DNA of 64,000 nt from Bradyrhizobium diazoefficiens USDA 110 (lineage in GTDB: Bacteria; Pseudomonadota; Alphaproteobacteria; Rhizobiales; Xanthobacteraceae). Made by a program: the position numbers and the translations under genes. Below the pieces are notes generated by a model. That model was not told where the DNA came from. It saw only the letters and a program-made list of their open reading frames with translations, and made no database searches. The stretch is taken from assembly GCF_000011365.1 (NCBI RefSeq), contig NC_004463.1:6620001-6684000 (forward strand), given 5' to 3'. Shown here one piece after another: positions 35,370 to 44,460 of this stretch (positions are counted from its first letter, which is position 1; the number at the start of each line of letters is the position of its first letter).

Positions 35370-35450
35370 TGGCCTCGATGGAGCGAAGCGTAATCCGGGC
35401 TACAATATCCTTCGCGGCCTCCGGCATCGTCCTGGTTTTCGCCAGGACGA
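35370..35450. repeat. Dispersed-repeat-like intergenic segment with a perfect hairpin
   Basis: TCGTCCTGG (35427-35435) and CCAGGACGA (35442-35450) form a nine-base perfect stem around TTTTCG. Upstream, TGGAGCGAAGCGTAATCCGG (near 35380) resembles a phrase common between Bradyrhizobium genes. It lies between convergent genes and may act as a bidirectional terminator. Confidence 0.6.
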
Positions 35451-35459
35451 CATCGAACC

Positions 35460-36242
35460 TCACCGCCCCGTCCAGACCGGCTTGCGCTTCTCGCTGAACG
35501 CCTTCAGGCCCTCTTTCGCATCCTCGGTCATCGCCAGCAGCGCGATCTGGCTTTCGGTGTAGGCGATGCTCTCGTCGAACGACATCGAGGCGATGGCGCG
35601 CATGGCGTACTTGCCGCGGCGGATCGCGGTCGGGGATTTGTCGACGATGCGGCCGATCAGCCAGTCGACCTTGGCATCCAGCTCGGCCGCGGGCACGACA
35701 TAGTTGAGCAGGCCCGCTGCCTGCGCCGCCTTCGCGTCGAACGGCTCGCCGGTCAGCGCCCATTCATTGACGAGGCGCGGCGGGGCGATGCTCTGCAACA
35801 GGCTCAGGACCTGCATCGGGAACACGCCGACCTTCACCTCCGGCAGGCCGAAGATGACGTGATCGGCCGCAACCGCCATGTCGGTCATGCACAACAGCCC
35901 CATCCCGCCGGCCATGCAGACGCCGCCGACCCGCGCAATCGCCGGCTTGGTGGCGTTCTGTGACAAACGTAACAGATCGGCATAGTCGACATTTGGTTTG
36001 GAATGATCCATCGCGAAAGCCGCGCCGGAATTCTGCAGATCGGCGCCGGCGCAGAACGCCTTGTCGCCCGCGCCCGTCAGCACGATGACGCGGACGTCCT
36101 TGTCGTCATGCGCGTCGCGGTAGCCTTTGGTGATGCCGGCGATGACGGCGCCGTTCAGCGCGTTGCGTTTCTCCGGCCGGTTGATGGTGATCCAGAACGC
36201 CTGCCCGCGCTTCTCGGTGATGACGGCCGTCGTATCGGTCAT
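35460..36242 (-). CDS. Enoyl-CoA hydratase/isomerase family protein
   Basis: 260-residue crotonase-fold protein. Oxyanion-hole residues are in KAFCAGADLQNS and GGVCMAGGMGLLCMTD. The Glu of GGGxEL is replaced (GGMGLL), but the second catalytic Glu is kept in FGLPEVKVGVFP. It therefore differs from the 26290-27087 protein, which lacks both. The ATG at 36242 (MTDTTAVITEKRGQAFW) is chosen over an upstream Arg/Cys-rich extension. It converges on the GlcG-like gene. Substrate unknown. Confidence 0.87.
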   Translation of the reverse strand: MTDTTAVITEKRGQAFWITINRPEKRNALNGAVIAGITKGYRDAHDDKDVRVIVLTGAGDKAFCAGADLQNSGAAFAMDHSKPNVDYADLLRLSQNATKPAIARVGGVCMAGGMGLLCMTDMAVAADHVIFGLPEVKVGVFPMQVLSLLQSIAPPRLVNEWALTGEPFDAKAAQAAGLLNYVVPAAELDAKVDWLIGRIVDKSPTAIRRGKYAMRAIASMSFDESIAYTESQIALLAMTEDAKEGLKAFSEKRKPVWTGR

Positions 36243-36366
36243 GGCACGCTTCCTTGCTCCCGTTTGCCGCCATTTGCGGCAGCTCGGGCGCGAGGCGCAA
36301 GCGCAATCTGCGGCCCGACACCGCTTTAGCGCCTCGACACAAATGCGAGGCAATCGCCATGCGCGC

Positions 36367-38454
36367 TCAGGCGACCGCTTTTCTGATCCAGACCTTGTTG
36401 TCGTGGAATGCGGCGCCGCCGATCGGCGCCACGGCCTCGGCGCCGGTCAGCATGTTGATGCCGCGGCCGCCGACGTGATTCTTGTTCGGATGAACGGACT
36501 CCGCGATCAGGACGCCGCGCCGCACGCCCTCGAACAGCGTCGCAATCAGCGTGGTCTCGCCGCGGGTGTTGCCGAGCGTCACGGCGCCGCCGTCGGCGAT
36601 ATCGAGGGGGGCTGCATCCAGCGGGTGGATCATCACGCTCGCCTTGCCCTCGCGCGCCTGCGAGGACGGCGTCTCGTTGAAGGTGGTGTTGAGGAAGCTG
36701 CGCGAGGGACTGGTCGCAAGCCGGAACGGATGGGCCTGGTCGGCGTGCTCGATCACCGCCCAATGGTCGGGCAGCGACGGCATCTTGTCGACATCGCCCA
36801 TCGTCTGGCCGAACGGCGGATGCGCCCAGTCCGCCCTGAAATGGAATTTCCCGTCGGCATGGGCAAAGCCGTCGAGGAAATGCGCGGTGCGGAAGTCGGG
36901 TTGCAGATCGCGCCAGATGTCGGCTTCGAGCCCGGCGATGTCGCCGTGGTTGCTGAGCTTCAGCGTTGCGTCGATCAGCTCGCGCGACGTCATCTCGAAG
37001 CCCTGATGCCTGGCGCCAAGCCGCGGTGCCAGCGCCTGCAACACCTGGTGGTTGGAGCGGCATTCGCCGGGCGGGTCGATCAGCTTGGGTCCAACCGAGA
37101 TGTGTTGATGGCCGCCGCCGTAATAGAGGTCGTCGTGCTCCATGAACATGGTCGCCGGCAGCACGATGTCGGCCATCAGCGCTGTCTCGGTCATGAACTG
37201 CTCGTGCACCGCGACGAACAGATCCTCGCGCGCAAACCCCTGGGCCACCAGCGCCTGCTCCGGCGCCACCGTCATCGGATTGGTGTTCTGGATCAGCATC
37301 GCCTTGACCGGGCCCTTGCCGAGCAGGGCCTCGGCGTCGCCGGTGAGGATGCGGCCGATCTTCGACTGGTCGAGCGCGCGCGTGGTCCGGTCGATCGCGT
37401 CGTGGCCCTCGATGATGGCTTCGTTGAAGTGCCACAGCGCGTAATTGTTGAAGAAGGCGCCGCCGCCCTCATACTGCCAGGCCCCGGTCACTGCGGGGAT
37501 GCAATTCGCCGCATGCATCTGCGTGGCGCCATTGCGGCTGCGCGTAAAGCCGTAGCCATAGCGGAAGAAGGTGCGTTTGGTCTCGCCGACGGCCTTCGCA
37601 AAAGCCTCGATCTCGGCGACCGGGACGCCGCAGATGGCGGAGGCCCATTCCGGCGTGCGCGCCTTCAGATGCGCCTCGAGCTCGGCAGGGCAATCGGTGT
37701 ACTTGTCCATGTAGGTGCGGTCGGCATAGCCGTCGCGGAACAGGACGTGCATGACGCCGCAGGCGAAGGCGCCGTCGGTGCCGGGACGCAGGATGATCTT
37801 GATATCAGCCTGCTTCATGGTCTCGTTATCGTAGATGTCGACGGCTGCAATCTTGGCGCCGCGCTCCTTGCGTGCCCGCGCGGCGTGCGTCATCACGTTG
37901 ACCTGGGTGTTGACCGGATTGGTGCCCCAGATCACGACGAGGTCGGAGAGCGCCATCTCGCGCGGATCGACGCCGGCGATCTTGCCGGTGCCGATCGCAT
38001 ATCCGATCCGTGCGACATTGGCGCAGATCGTCTGATAGAAGCGCGAATATTTCTTCACATGCGTGAGGCGATTGAGACCGTCGCGCATCACCAGCCCCAT
38101 CGTGCCGGCGTAGTAGTAGGGCCAGACCGATTCCGCGCCGAACTCGCGCTCGGCTAGGTTGAACCGATGTCCGATCTCGTCCAGCGCCTCGTCCCAGGAG
38201 ATGCGCGCGAACTGCCCGGAGCCCTTCGGCCCGGTGCGGCGCATCGGATACATCACCCGTTCGGGGTGATGGATACGCTCGGCATAGCGGGCGACCTTGG
38301 CGCAGACGACGCCGGCCGTATAGGTCTGCTTCTTCGAACCGCGGACGCGGCCGATGCTGCGGCCTTCGACCACCTCGACATCGAGGGCGCAGGCTGAGGG
38401 GCAATCGTGCGGACAGGTCGAATGGCGGATTTCGATCTTGGCGTGCTGGTTCAT
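36367..38454 (-). CDS. Cytoplasmic molybdopterin oxidoreductase (DMSO reductase superfamily)
   Basis: 695 residues. The N-terminal 4Fe-4S site is CPHDCPSAC plus AGVVCAKVARYAERIHHPERV. Mo-bisMGD domains follow, with VVIWGTNPVNTQVNVMTHAARARKERGAKI, ILRPGTDGAFACGVMH and the C-terminal molydop-binding domain (HPLDAAPLDIADGGAVTLGN; SVHPNKNHVGGRGINMLTG). There is no Tat signal, so it acts in the cytoplasm. The ATG at 38454 (MNQHAKIEIRHSTC) is the likely start. It is a single gene with no Fe-S or membrane partner subunits alongside. The substrate is unknown, as for most of this branch. Confidence 0.88.
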   Translation of the reverse strand: MNQHAKIEIRHSTCPHDCPSACALDVEVVEGRSIGRVRGSKKQTYTAGVVCAKVARYAERIHHPERVMYPMRRTGPKGSGQFARISWDEALDEIGHRFNLAEREFGAESVWPYYYAGTMGLVMRDGLNRLTHVKKYSRFYQTICANVARIGYAIGTGKIAGVDPREMALSDLVVIWGTNPVNTQVNVMTHAARARKERGAKIAAVDIYDNETMKQADIKIILRPGTDGAFACGVMHVLFRDGYADRTYMDKYTDCPAELEAHLKARTPEWASAICGVPVAEIEAFAKAVGETKRTFFRYGYGFTRSRNGATQMHAANCIPAVTGAWQYEGGGAFFNNYALWHFNEAIIEGHDAIDRTTRALDQSKIGRILTGDAEALLGKGPVKAMLIQNTNPMTVAPEQALVAQGFAREDLFVAVHEQFMTETALMADIVLPATMFMEHDDLYYGGGHQHISVGPKLIDPPGECRSNHQVLQALAPRLGARHQGFEMTSRELIDATLKLSNHGDIAGLEADIWRDLQPDFRTAHFLDGFAHADGKFHFRADWAHPPFGQTMGDVDKMPSLPDHWAVIEHADQAHPFRLATSPSRSFLNTTFNETPSSQAREGKASVMIHPLDAAPLDIADGGAVTLGNTRGETTLIATLFEGVRRGVLIAESVHPNKNHVGGRGINMLTGAEAVAPIGGAAFHDNKVWIRKAVA

Positions 38455-38687
38455 GTCCCAGTTCGTAACACCAAAATACCGGCCGGCCGAGAGCATTTAT
38501 CCGGCAACGCCCATGCGATTTGCTCAAACCGCACGCGCGGCCGGTTCCTGCCGAAAGCACGAAATCCGGCCCGGCCACACCGAAAGCCGCCCGATATTCC
38601 CGGCGCGATCGACGTTGTGAGGCGTCGACAGTCCGCGTTCCCTGCCGCTACAGTGCGCCCAACAAGAACGATATCAGGGAGGTGGGC

Positions 38688-39662
38688 GTGACGGCCCGAC
38701 AATTCATGCTGGCGCTGGCCGCCGGCCTGCTCGGCGTAGCCGCCGCAGCTCCCTCATTGGCGCAGGATTATCCCACGCACGCGGTCCGAATCGTCGTGCC
38801 CTTCGGCGCCGGCGGGCCGGCCGACGTCGCGGCCCGGCTGATCGGCAACGCGCTCCAGGAGAGTTTTGGCCAGCCCTTCGTGGTCGAGAACCGCACCGGC
38901 GCGGGGGGCGTCATCGGCACCGTCGAAGCGGCGAAGTCGCCGGCCGACGGCTACACGCTGTTGATGATGTCCAACACCCAGACCGCGAATGAATCGCTGC
39001 TGACGCCGGAGCAACGCAAATATGAGCTGATGCGCGACCTCGCGCCGATCGCGCCGGTGAACTATTCCGATCTCGTCATCGTGGTGAACCCGCAGGTTCC
39101 AGCCAAGACGCTGCAAGAGTTCATCACGCTCGCCAAATCGCAACCGGGGAAGCTGAACTACGCCTCCTCCGGCCAGGGCACGCCCTATCACATGGCTGGC
39201 GAGCTGTTCAAAGCGATGGCGGGCATCAACGTCGTCCACGTGCCCTACCGCAACAGCGGCGAGGCGCGCAGCGGCGTGATCGGCGGACAGGTGCAGATGA
39301 TGATCGACGCCGTGCCGGCGATGGCGCCGAACATCGCCGAGAACCAGGTCCGCGCGCTCGCCACCACCGGCAAGCAGCGTTCAGCGGTGCTGCCGAACGT
39401 GCCGACCGCGGGCGAGGCCGGCACAGCAGGCTATGAGGCCACGATCTGGCTGGGCCTGATGGCGCCGGCCGGCACGCCGAAGCCAGTCATCGACAAGCTC
39501 AACGCCGCCGTGAACGCGATGGTGAAACGTCCGGACATCGTCAAGCTCTGGACCGCGCAGGGTGCCGTGCCCATGTCGATGACGCCGGAGGAATTCGACA
39601 AGTTCCTGCGCGGCGACATCGAGAAATGGGCCGATGTCGTCAAGAAGTTCGACAAGTCCTGA
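38688..39662 (+). CDS. Bug/TctC-family periplasmic solute-binding protein
   Basis: About 324 residues. The signal peptide ends AAPSLAQ and is followed by YPTHAVRIVVPFGAGGPADVAARLIG, the hallmark of Bug receptors. NYASSGQGTPYHMAGELFKAMAG and VHVPYRNSGEARSGVIGGQVQM complete the family core. GTG at 38688 follows AGGGAGGTGG. No Tct membrane subunits are adjacent, so it is an orphan receptor. It leads directly into a molybdenum hydroxylase operon and may capture that enzyme's substrate or a related aromatic acid. Confidence 0.9.
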   Translation: MTARQFMLALAAGLLGVAAAAPSLAQDYPTHAVRIVVPFGAGGPADVAARLIGNALQESFGQPFVVENRTGAGGVIGTVEAAKSPADGYTLLMMSNTQTANESLLTPEQRKYELMRDLAPIAPVNYSDLVIVVNPQVPAKTLQEFITLAKSQPGKLNYASSGQGTPYHMAGELFKAMAGINVVHVPYRNSGEARSGVIGGQVQMMIDAVPAMAPNIAENQVRALATTGKQRSAVLPNVPTAGEAGTAGYEATIWLGLMAPAGTPKPVIDKLNAAVNAMVKRPDIVKLWTAQGAVPMSMTPEEFDKFLRGDIEKWADVVKKFDKS

Positions 39663-39677
39663 GGCCGTAGAACGACC

Positions 39678-40145
39678 ATGCCGATTCAATTCCAGCTCAA
39701 CGGCACGGCGACGGCTGTGGACGCTGATCCAGATCAGAGGCTGCTCGATGTTCTGCGCGGCCGCCTCGGCGTTACCGGTCCGCATTTTGGCTGTGGTGCC
39801 AATGAGTGCGGGGCCTGTTACGTCATGGTGGACGGCCGCGCGATGGCCTCCTGCGACATGCCGATGTGGTCGGTTGCCGGCAAAGACGTCGTCACGATCG
39901 AAGGCCTCGGCACGACGGAGCAGCCACACGCCTTGCAACGCGCCTTCATCTCCGAACAGGCGATGCAATGCGGCTATTGTGTTTCGGGAATCCTGATCAG
40001 TGCGGCGGCCCTGCTGAAGCGCAATCCGTCGCCGACGGAGGCTGAGGTCAGAACGGCGCTTGACCGCAACCTGTGCCGCTGCGGATCGCATAACCGCATG
40101 GTCCGCGCCGTGCTGCGCGCGGCCTCGGAGATGGCCACCCCATGA
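39678..40145 (+). CDS. Molybdenum hydroxylase small subunit, two [2Fe-2S] clusters
   Basis: 155 residues. The plant-type ferredoxin cluster is in CGANECGACYVMVDGRAMASC. The second, helical cluster is in MQCGYCVSGILISAAALL and LDRNLCRCGSHNRM. This is the electron-transfer subunit of xanthine-oxidase-family hydroxylases of the IorA/nicotinate dehydrogenase kind. The stop codon overlaps the start of the large subunit. No FAD subunit gene is present, so electrons probably go to a cytochrome or another acceptor. Confidence 0.92.
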   Translation: MPIQFQLNGTATAVDADPDQRLLDVLRGRLGVTGPHFGCGANECGACYVMVDGRAMASCDMPMWSVAGKDVVTIEGLGTTEQPHALQRAFISEQAMQCGYCVSGILISAAALLKRNPSPTEAEVRTALDRNLCRCGSHNRMVRAVLRAASEMATP

Positions 40146-42268
40146 CGCCCCCTGCCCCGAAACTGCCGGTCAGCCTCGTGACCAGTCCAAGACTGTCGTC
40201 CTGGGTGCGGTTCACCGGCGACGGCCGCGTCGCGATCTCGCCCGGCAAGGTCGAGATCGGCCAGGGCATCGTCACGGCGCTGGCCCAGATCGCCGCGGAC
40301 GAGCTCGACGTCGATATCGGCCGAATCGAAATGATCCGCGCCTCGACCGCAACCAGCCCGAACGAAGGCGTCACCTCGGGCAGCCTTTCGATCCAGCAAT
40401 CCGGCCGCGCGCTGCGACACGTTTGCGCCGAAGTGCGCCAGATCTTCCTCGCCGCAGCGTCGGAGCGGCTCGGCGTCGATGCCTCGCGGCTCGATGTCGA
40501 TGACGGCACGATCTCAGGTCCCGGCAATGTCAGGACCAGCTATTGGGAGCTGGCGGGCGACGTCTCGCTCGACCAGGATGCCACTGCTGGCGCGACTGCG
40601 AAGGCCGCCGCCACGCGTGCCGTAGCAGGACATTCGATCCAGCGCGTGGACATTCCCGACAAGGTGTTCGCACGGCCGCGCTTCATCCACGACCATGCGC
40701 TGCCGGAACTGTTGCACGGCCGCGTGCTGCGGCCGGACATCTCGGGCGCCAAATTGACCGCGCTCGACGAAACAGCCGTGCGCACCGTTCCGGGCCTCGT
40801 CGCGATCGCTCGCGACGGCAGTTTCGCCGGCGTGGTCGCCGACAGCGAGGTGGCGGCGGAATCCGCGCTGAATGCCCTGCGCAAGGGCGCGACATGGTCG
40901 GCCGGCGAACCGCTGCCCGACGAAAACGATCTGGCGGGCTTCCTGAAGAGCCAACCGGTCGAGACGACCACCATCGACACCAGATCGGCCGCGTCGCCAC
41001 AGAAGGCCGCGCGCACTCTCCGCCGGCAATACACCCGCCCCTATATCGCGCATGCCTCGATCGCGCCGTCCTGTGCGATGGCGCGGTGGGAGGGCGATCG
41101 TGTCCACGTCTGGACCCACAGCCAGGGCGTCTATCTGCTGCGCGCCGATCTCGCGATCGTGCTCAGGCTGCCGGCAGAAAACATCGTCGTCGAGCACATG
41201 GAGGGCGCCGGCTGCTACGGGCACAATGCGGCCGACGACGTCGCGCTCGATGCCGTGCTGCTGGCGAAAGCGGTCGACGGCCGTCCGGTCCGGGTGCAGT
41301 GGTCGCGCCACGACGAGATGTCCCACGCGCCGTTCGGCGCGGCCATGGCCATCGAGATCGAGGCCGATCTCGATGCGGACAACGAGATCGTCGGCTGGCG
41401 CCATGCGATCTGGAGCAACGGCCACGCGGCGCGGCCGGGACGCGCGGCACAGCCGGCGCTGCTCGCGGCAACCGAGATCGCAAATCCCTATCCGCGCATG
41501 ATCTCGACGAACCCGCCGGCGGCCAATGGCGGCGGCGGCGACCGCAATTCCGTTCCGCTCTATGACCTCCCGGCCTGGACGATCACGAGCCACCGCCTGC
41601 TGACCATGCCGGTGCGCACCTCGGCGCTGCGGACCCTGGGCGGGCAAGGCAACGTGTTCGCGATCGAATCCCTGCTCGACGAGATCGCCGCCCTGCGCGG
41701 CGAAGATCCGGTCGCGTTTCGTCTGCGCCATCTGCGCGATGAGCGCGCGAAGGACGTCATTCGCGCCGCAGCCCGACGCGCGCAGTGGAAGCCGCAGAAG
41801 CGAACCGGTATCGGCCACGGCGTCGGTTTTGCGCGCTACAAGAACACGGGCGCCTATTGCGCCGCGATTGCCGAGATCGAAGGCACCGACGATATCCGCG
41901 TGAGGCGGCTGACGCTGGCGGTCGATGTCGGCGAAGCCATCAACCCCGACGGCGTGATCAACCAGATCGAAGGCGGCGCGATCCAGGCGACGAGCTGGGT
42001 GTTGAAGGAGCGCGTCCGCTTCGACCGCATACGCATCACATCGACATCGTGGACCGACTATCCGATCCTGACCTCCAGCGAGGCGCCGGCGGTGGATGTC
42101 GAGATCATCCAGCGGCCGGAGATCGAGCCGGTCGGCGCCGGCGAAGCCGCACACGGCCCGGTGACGGCGGCGATCGCGAACGCGGTCCACGATTGCCTCG
42201 GCGTGCGCGTGCGCGACCTGCCGATCACGCGCGACAAGATCATCGCAGCCATGGAGCTTGCATCGTGA
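40142..42268 (+). CDS. Molybdenum hydroxylase large subunit (IorB/nicotinate dehydrogenase-like)
   Basis: 708 residues, molybdopterin-cytosine-dinucleotide catalytic subunit of the xanthine oxidase family. VRFTGDGRVAISPGKVEIGQGI, MEGAGCYGHNAADDVALDAVLL and RTLGGQGNVFAIESLLDEIA bind the cofactor. The catalytic Glu is in PVGAGEAAHGPVTAAIANAV near the C-terminus. There is no Tat signal or C-terminal cytochrome domain. It overlaps the small-subunit gene upstream and the ModA-like gene downstream (GTGA junction), so all three are co-translated. Hydroxylation of an N-heterocycle or aromatic aldehyde is the family's usual job; the substrate here is unknown. Confidence 0.9.
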   Translation: MTPPAPKLPVSLVTSPRLSSWVRFTGDGRVAISPGKVEIGQGIVTALAQIAADELDVDIGRIEMIRASTATSPNEGVTSGSLSIQQSGRALRHVCAEVRQIFLAAASERLGVDASRLDVDDGTISGPGNVRTSYWELAGDVSLDQDATAGATAKAAATRAVAGHSIQRVDIPDKVFARPRFIHDHALPELLHGRVLRPDISGAKLTALDETAVRTVPGLVAIARDGSFAGVVADSEVAAESALNALRKGATWSAGEPLPDENDLAGFLKSQPVETTTIDTRSAASPQKAARTLRRQYTRPYIAHASIAPSCAMARWEGDRVHVWTHSQGVYLLRADLAIVLRLPAENIVVEHMEGAGCYGHNAADDVALDAVLLAKAVDGRPVRVQWSRHDEMSHAPFGAAMAIEIEADLDADNEIVGWRHAIWSNGHAARPGRAAQPALLAATEIANPYPRMISTNPPAANGGGGDRNSVPLYDLPAWTITSHRLLTMPVRTSALRTLGGQGNVFAIESLLDEIAALRGEDPVAFRLRHLRDERAKDVIRAAARRAQWKPQKRTGIGHGVGFARYKNTGAYCAAIAEIEGTDDIRVRRLTLAVDVGEAINPDGVINQIEGGAIQATSWVLKERVRFDRIRITSTSWTDYPILTSSEAPAVDVEIIQRPEIEPVGAGEAAHGPVTAAIANAVHDCLGVRVRDLPITRDKIIAAMELAS

Positions 42269-42963
42269 CGACAGTGAATATTCTGAGCGGCGGCGCGGCG
42301 CAAGGCCTGGTGCGCGGCCTCAGCGAGGCCTTCAAGACGCAGACCGGGTTCGGCATCGACGGCGAGTTCGGTGCGGTCGGTATCATGGCCGACAAGCTGC
42401 GTGCGAGCACGCCGGCCGATCTCGTCATATTAACGCAGGCGTTGCTCGCGAAACTTGCCGAGGAGAAGCTCGTCGTCCCCTCCTCGATCGCAGATGTCGG
42501 CAGAGTTGAAACCGCGCTGGCGGTCCGCAACCGCGATCCCAAGGTGGCCGTGAAGACTGAAGCCGACCTGCGCGAGGTCCTGCGTGCCGCAGACGCCATC
42601 TATGTGCCCGACACCAGGGCTTCGACCGCGGGCCAGCACGTCGCAAAGATCCTGGATCAGCTCGGCATCGCCTACGAGGTCGCATCGCGCCTCAAGATAT
42701 TCCCCAACGGCGCGACCGCGATGCGGGAGCTTGCGACATCCACCGCGCAAAGACCGCTCGGTTGCACCCAGGCGACCGAGATCATCGCGACCGACGGCAT
42801 TGTGCTGTCGGGATCGCTGCCGCCGGGCTGCGAACTGATGACGATGTACACGGCCGGCGTGACCACGCAGGCCGCACATCCGAAGGAAACCGCCGCGCTG
42901 ATCGCTTTGCTGACAGGCGCGGATCGAAAGGAGCTGCGCGAGCGCGCGGGCTTTGCTGGCTAG
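42265..42963 (+). CDS. ModA-like solute-binding-fold protein without a signal peptide
   Basis: 232 residues from a GTG that overlaps the hydroxylase stop. TVNILSGGAAQGLVRGLSEAF, FGAVGIMADKLRASTPADLVILT, YVPDTRASTAGQHVAKILDQLG and VLSGSLPPGCELMTMYTAGV follow the type II binding-protein fold of molybdate receptors. The protein begins directly with the first beta-strand, so no signal peptide or lipobox is available and it should be cytoplasmic. Frames further upstream only read the hydroxylase in another phase. It may handle molybdate or the cofactor for the enzyme, or sense the substrate. No permease genes are near. Confidence 0.8.
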   Translation: MTTVNILSGGAAQGLVRGLSEAFKTQTGFGIDGEFGAVGIMADKLRASTPADLVILTQALLAKLAEEKLVVPSSIADVGRVETALAVRNRDPKVAVKTEADLREVLRAADAIYVPDTRASTAGQHVAKILDQLGIAYEVASRLKIFPNGATAMRELATSTAQRPLGCTQATEIIATDGIVLSGSLPPGCELMTMYTAGVTTQAAHPKETAALIALLTGADRKELRERAGFAG

Positions 42964-43227
42964 GGCGGGCGAGCACTCATAAACTTGCGCTGCACTTCGT
43001 ATGAGGTCCGCTCTGCCTCTGATAGCGGCGCGTTGGCGCACCTCACCTCAGGTCCGAGATGGGCCAACAAGCGACATCGCACATTTTGTTCGACCTGAGG
43101 AGCCGCCATCGGCCCTAGCAGCGCAATAGCGGACATCGCTGGAGGTCGCAGAAGGCACATCAACGGAATCGAGTGCGCATTCTGCAAATCACAGCTACGT
43201 CGTCGCCAGCACCATCCGACCACCCAC

Positions 43228-44460
43228 TCAATGTCCGCTCAGCACCAGCGTCTGGACCGGTAGCACCAGCGCCTGGATGCGCAGCAGCATGGCGTGCACG
43301 ATGCCGGTAGCGTCGACAGCGTGCAGGGCAAAGCGCTTAAGCGTGCCCGTCTGCTTGTCCTCAATCCTATCGTGATTGCTGGTGTAGGCATTGGCGACAC
43401 AGCTGCTGCCGGGCGTCACGCCCTCCAGCCCGCCCTTGTAGATCGGCTCCATGAAGACGAGAATGGTGCCTGGACGCGCAACCTGCTGCGCCTCAATCAG
43501 TTGTTCGCCGCCCCTGAATTGGCCCGCCGCGATGTAGTCCTGCACGCTGGTCACCACCATGGGAATGATCGTCCATGGCTTGGAGATGCAGGTGGCCTCG
43601 GCAACCATTCCGACCTTCAAAACCTGAGCCTCGATCTGCCCAAATCCGGCCATTAAAGCACGCCGTCCGGCGCCCTCCGGAATCAGCACACCGGCCGTGC
43701 GCATATTTGGAGTGACGATATCGCCCGGCTTCAGTCCGAACTGCTCGACCCGTCCGTCAACGCCGGCGCGAATGAAAGTTTTGTCCAGATCGACCTGGGC
43801 TTCGGCCAATGCTGCCTCAGCGCTTGCCTTCTCCGCCGGTAGCAGATCGTTCAACCGCGTCGAGGCGGATTGCTTGGAGGCGGTCGCGGCGTCGAGGGAG
43901 CCCTGACGACCTGCAACCGCCACACCAAGCTTTTCGATGTCGCGCTGCGGAACGATTCCAGGGTTGCGCTTCTGCAATTCAGTTTTGGTATCAAGTTCGT
44001 CCTGCGCTTGCTGCAGCGAGCCTTTTGCCTCCTGAAGCTGGCCTTCCGCCTTCATCACATCGGCCTGCGCCGACAGCATAGCGGCATCGACTTCGGCCAC
44101 CTTGCGCTTGGCTCTCAGAAGCGAAGCTTCCTGCTTGGCGCTGTCGAGCCTGAAAATCACGTCGCCTTGCTTGACGTCCGCACTGACATCGACGTGAACC
44201 TCGGCAACCCGGCCGTTGACTTCCGTCATGATCGGGACGGTCCGATAGAACATCGTCGCCGACGAGGTCGATGGATGAAAATAGAAGATCATTGTGATCA
44301 GCGACACCGTCAGCATCAGACAGGCGACGATGCCAAACCGCAGTTCGAACCAGACTGAATAGAGCGTGATTTCACGCCCTATGCGCTTTCCCTGCCGATA
44401 GCGACGATAGAGATAGTCCGGAAGGATGGTGAAGGTGGCGCAGAGGAGGAGTTCAAGCAT
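43228..44460 (-). CDS. HlyD-family membrane fusion protein
   Basis: 410 residues. A short N-terminal membrane-proximal segment (LLLCATFTILPDYLYRRYRQG) precedes one clear transmembrane helix (FGIVACLMLTVSLITMIFYF). Then come a biotinyl/lipoyl-like half (VNGRVAEVHVDVSADVKQGDVIFRLD), a coiled coil (about residues 105-210, rich in Ala, Glu, Gln, Lys), the second lipoyl half (TFIRAGVDGRVEQFGLKPGD) and a beta-barrel part. It overlaps the small membrane-protein gene upstream by eight bases. No ABC, RND or MFS pump gene and no TolC is adjacent, so it resembles orphan inner-membrane HlyD proteins of the YibH/YiaV kind. Base composition is more AT-rich than in the flanking blocks. Confidence 0.82.
   Translation of the reverse strand: MLELLLCATFTILPDYLYRRYRQGKRIGREITLYSVWFELRFGIVACLMLTVSLITMIFYFHPSTSSATMFYRTVPIMTEVNGRVAEVHVDVSADVKQGDVIFRLDSAKQEASLLRAKRKVAEVDAAMLSAQADVMKAEGQLQEAKGSLQQAQDELDTKTELQKRNPGIVPQRDIEKLGVAVAGRQGSLDAATASKQSASTRLNDLLPAEKASAEAALAEAQVDLDKTFIRAGVDGRVEQFGLKPGDIVTPNMRTAGVLIPEGAGRRALMAGFGQIEAQVLKVGMVAEATCISKPWTIIPMVVTSVQDYIAAGQFRGGEQLIEAQQVARPGTILVFMEPIYKGGLEGVTPGSSCVANAYTSNHDRIEDKQTGTLKRFALHAVDATGIVHAMLLRIQALVLPVQTLVLSGH

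Noticed and set aside
42964..43227. Possible small gene between the ModA-like and HlyD-like genes
   Set aside because: Frames there lack ribosome sites; the phrase GAGGTCCGCTCTGCCTCTGA looks like a degenerate dispersed remnant, not a gene.
43228..44460. HlyD-like gene as the exporter for the two RTX proteins
   Set aside because: No ABC-transporter or TolC gene is beside it, its N-terminal layout differs from type I HlyD, and it is about 17 kb from the nearer RTX gene (the adhesin) and 28 kb from the protease.
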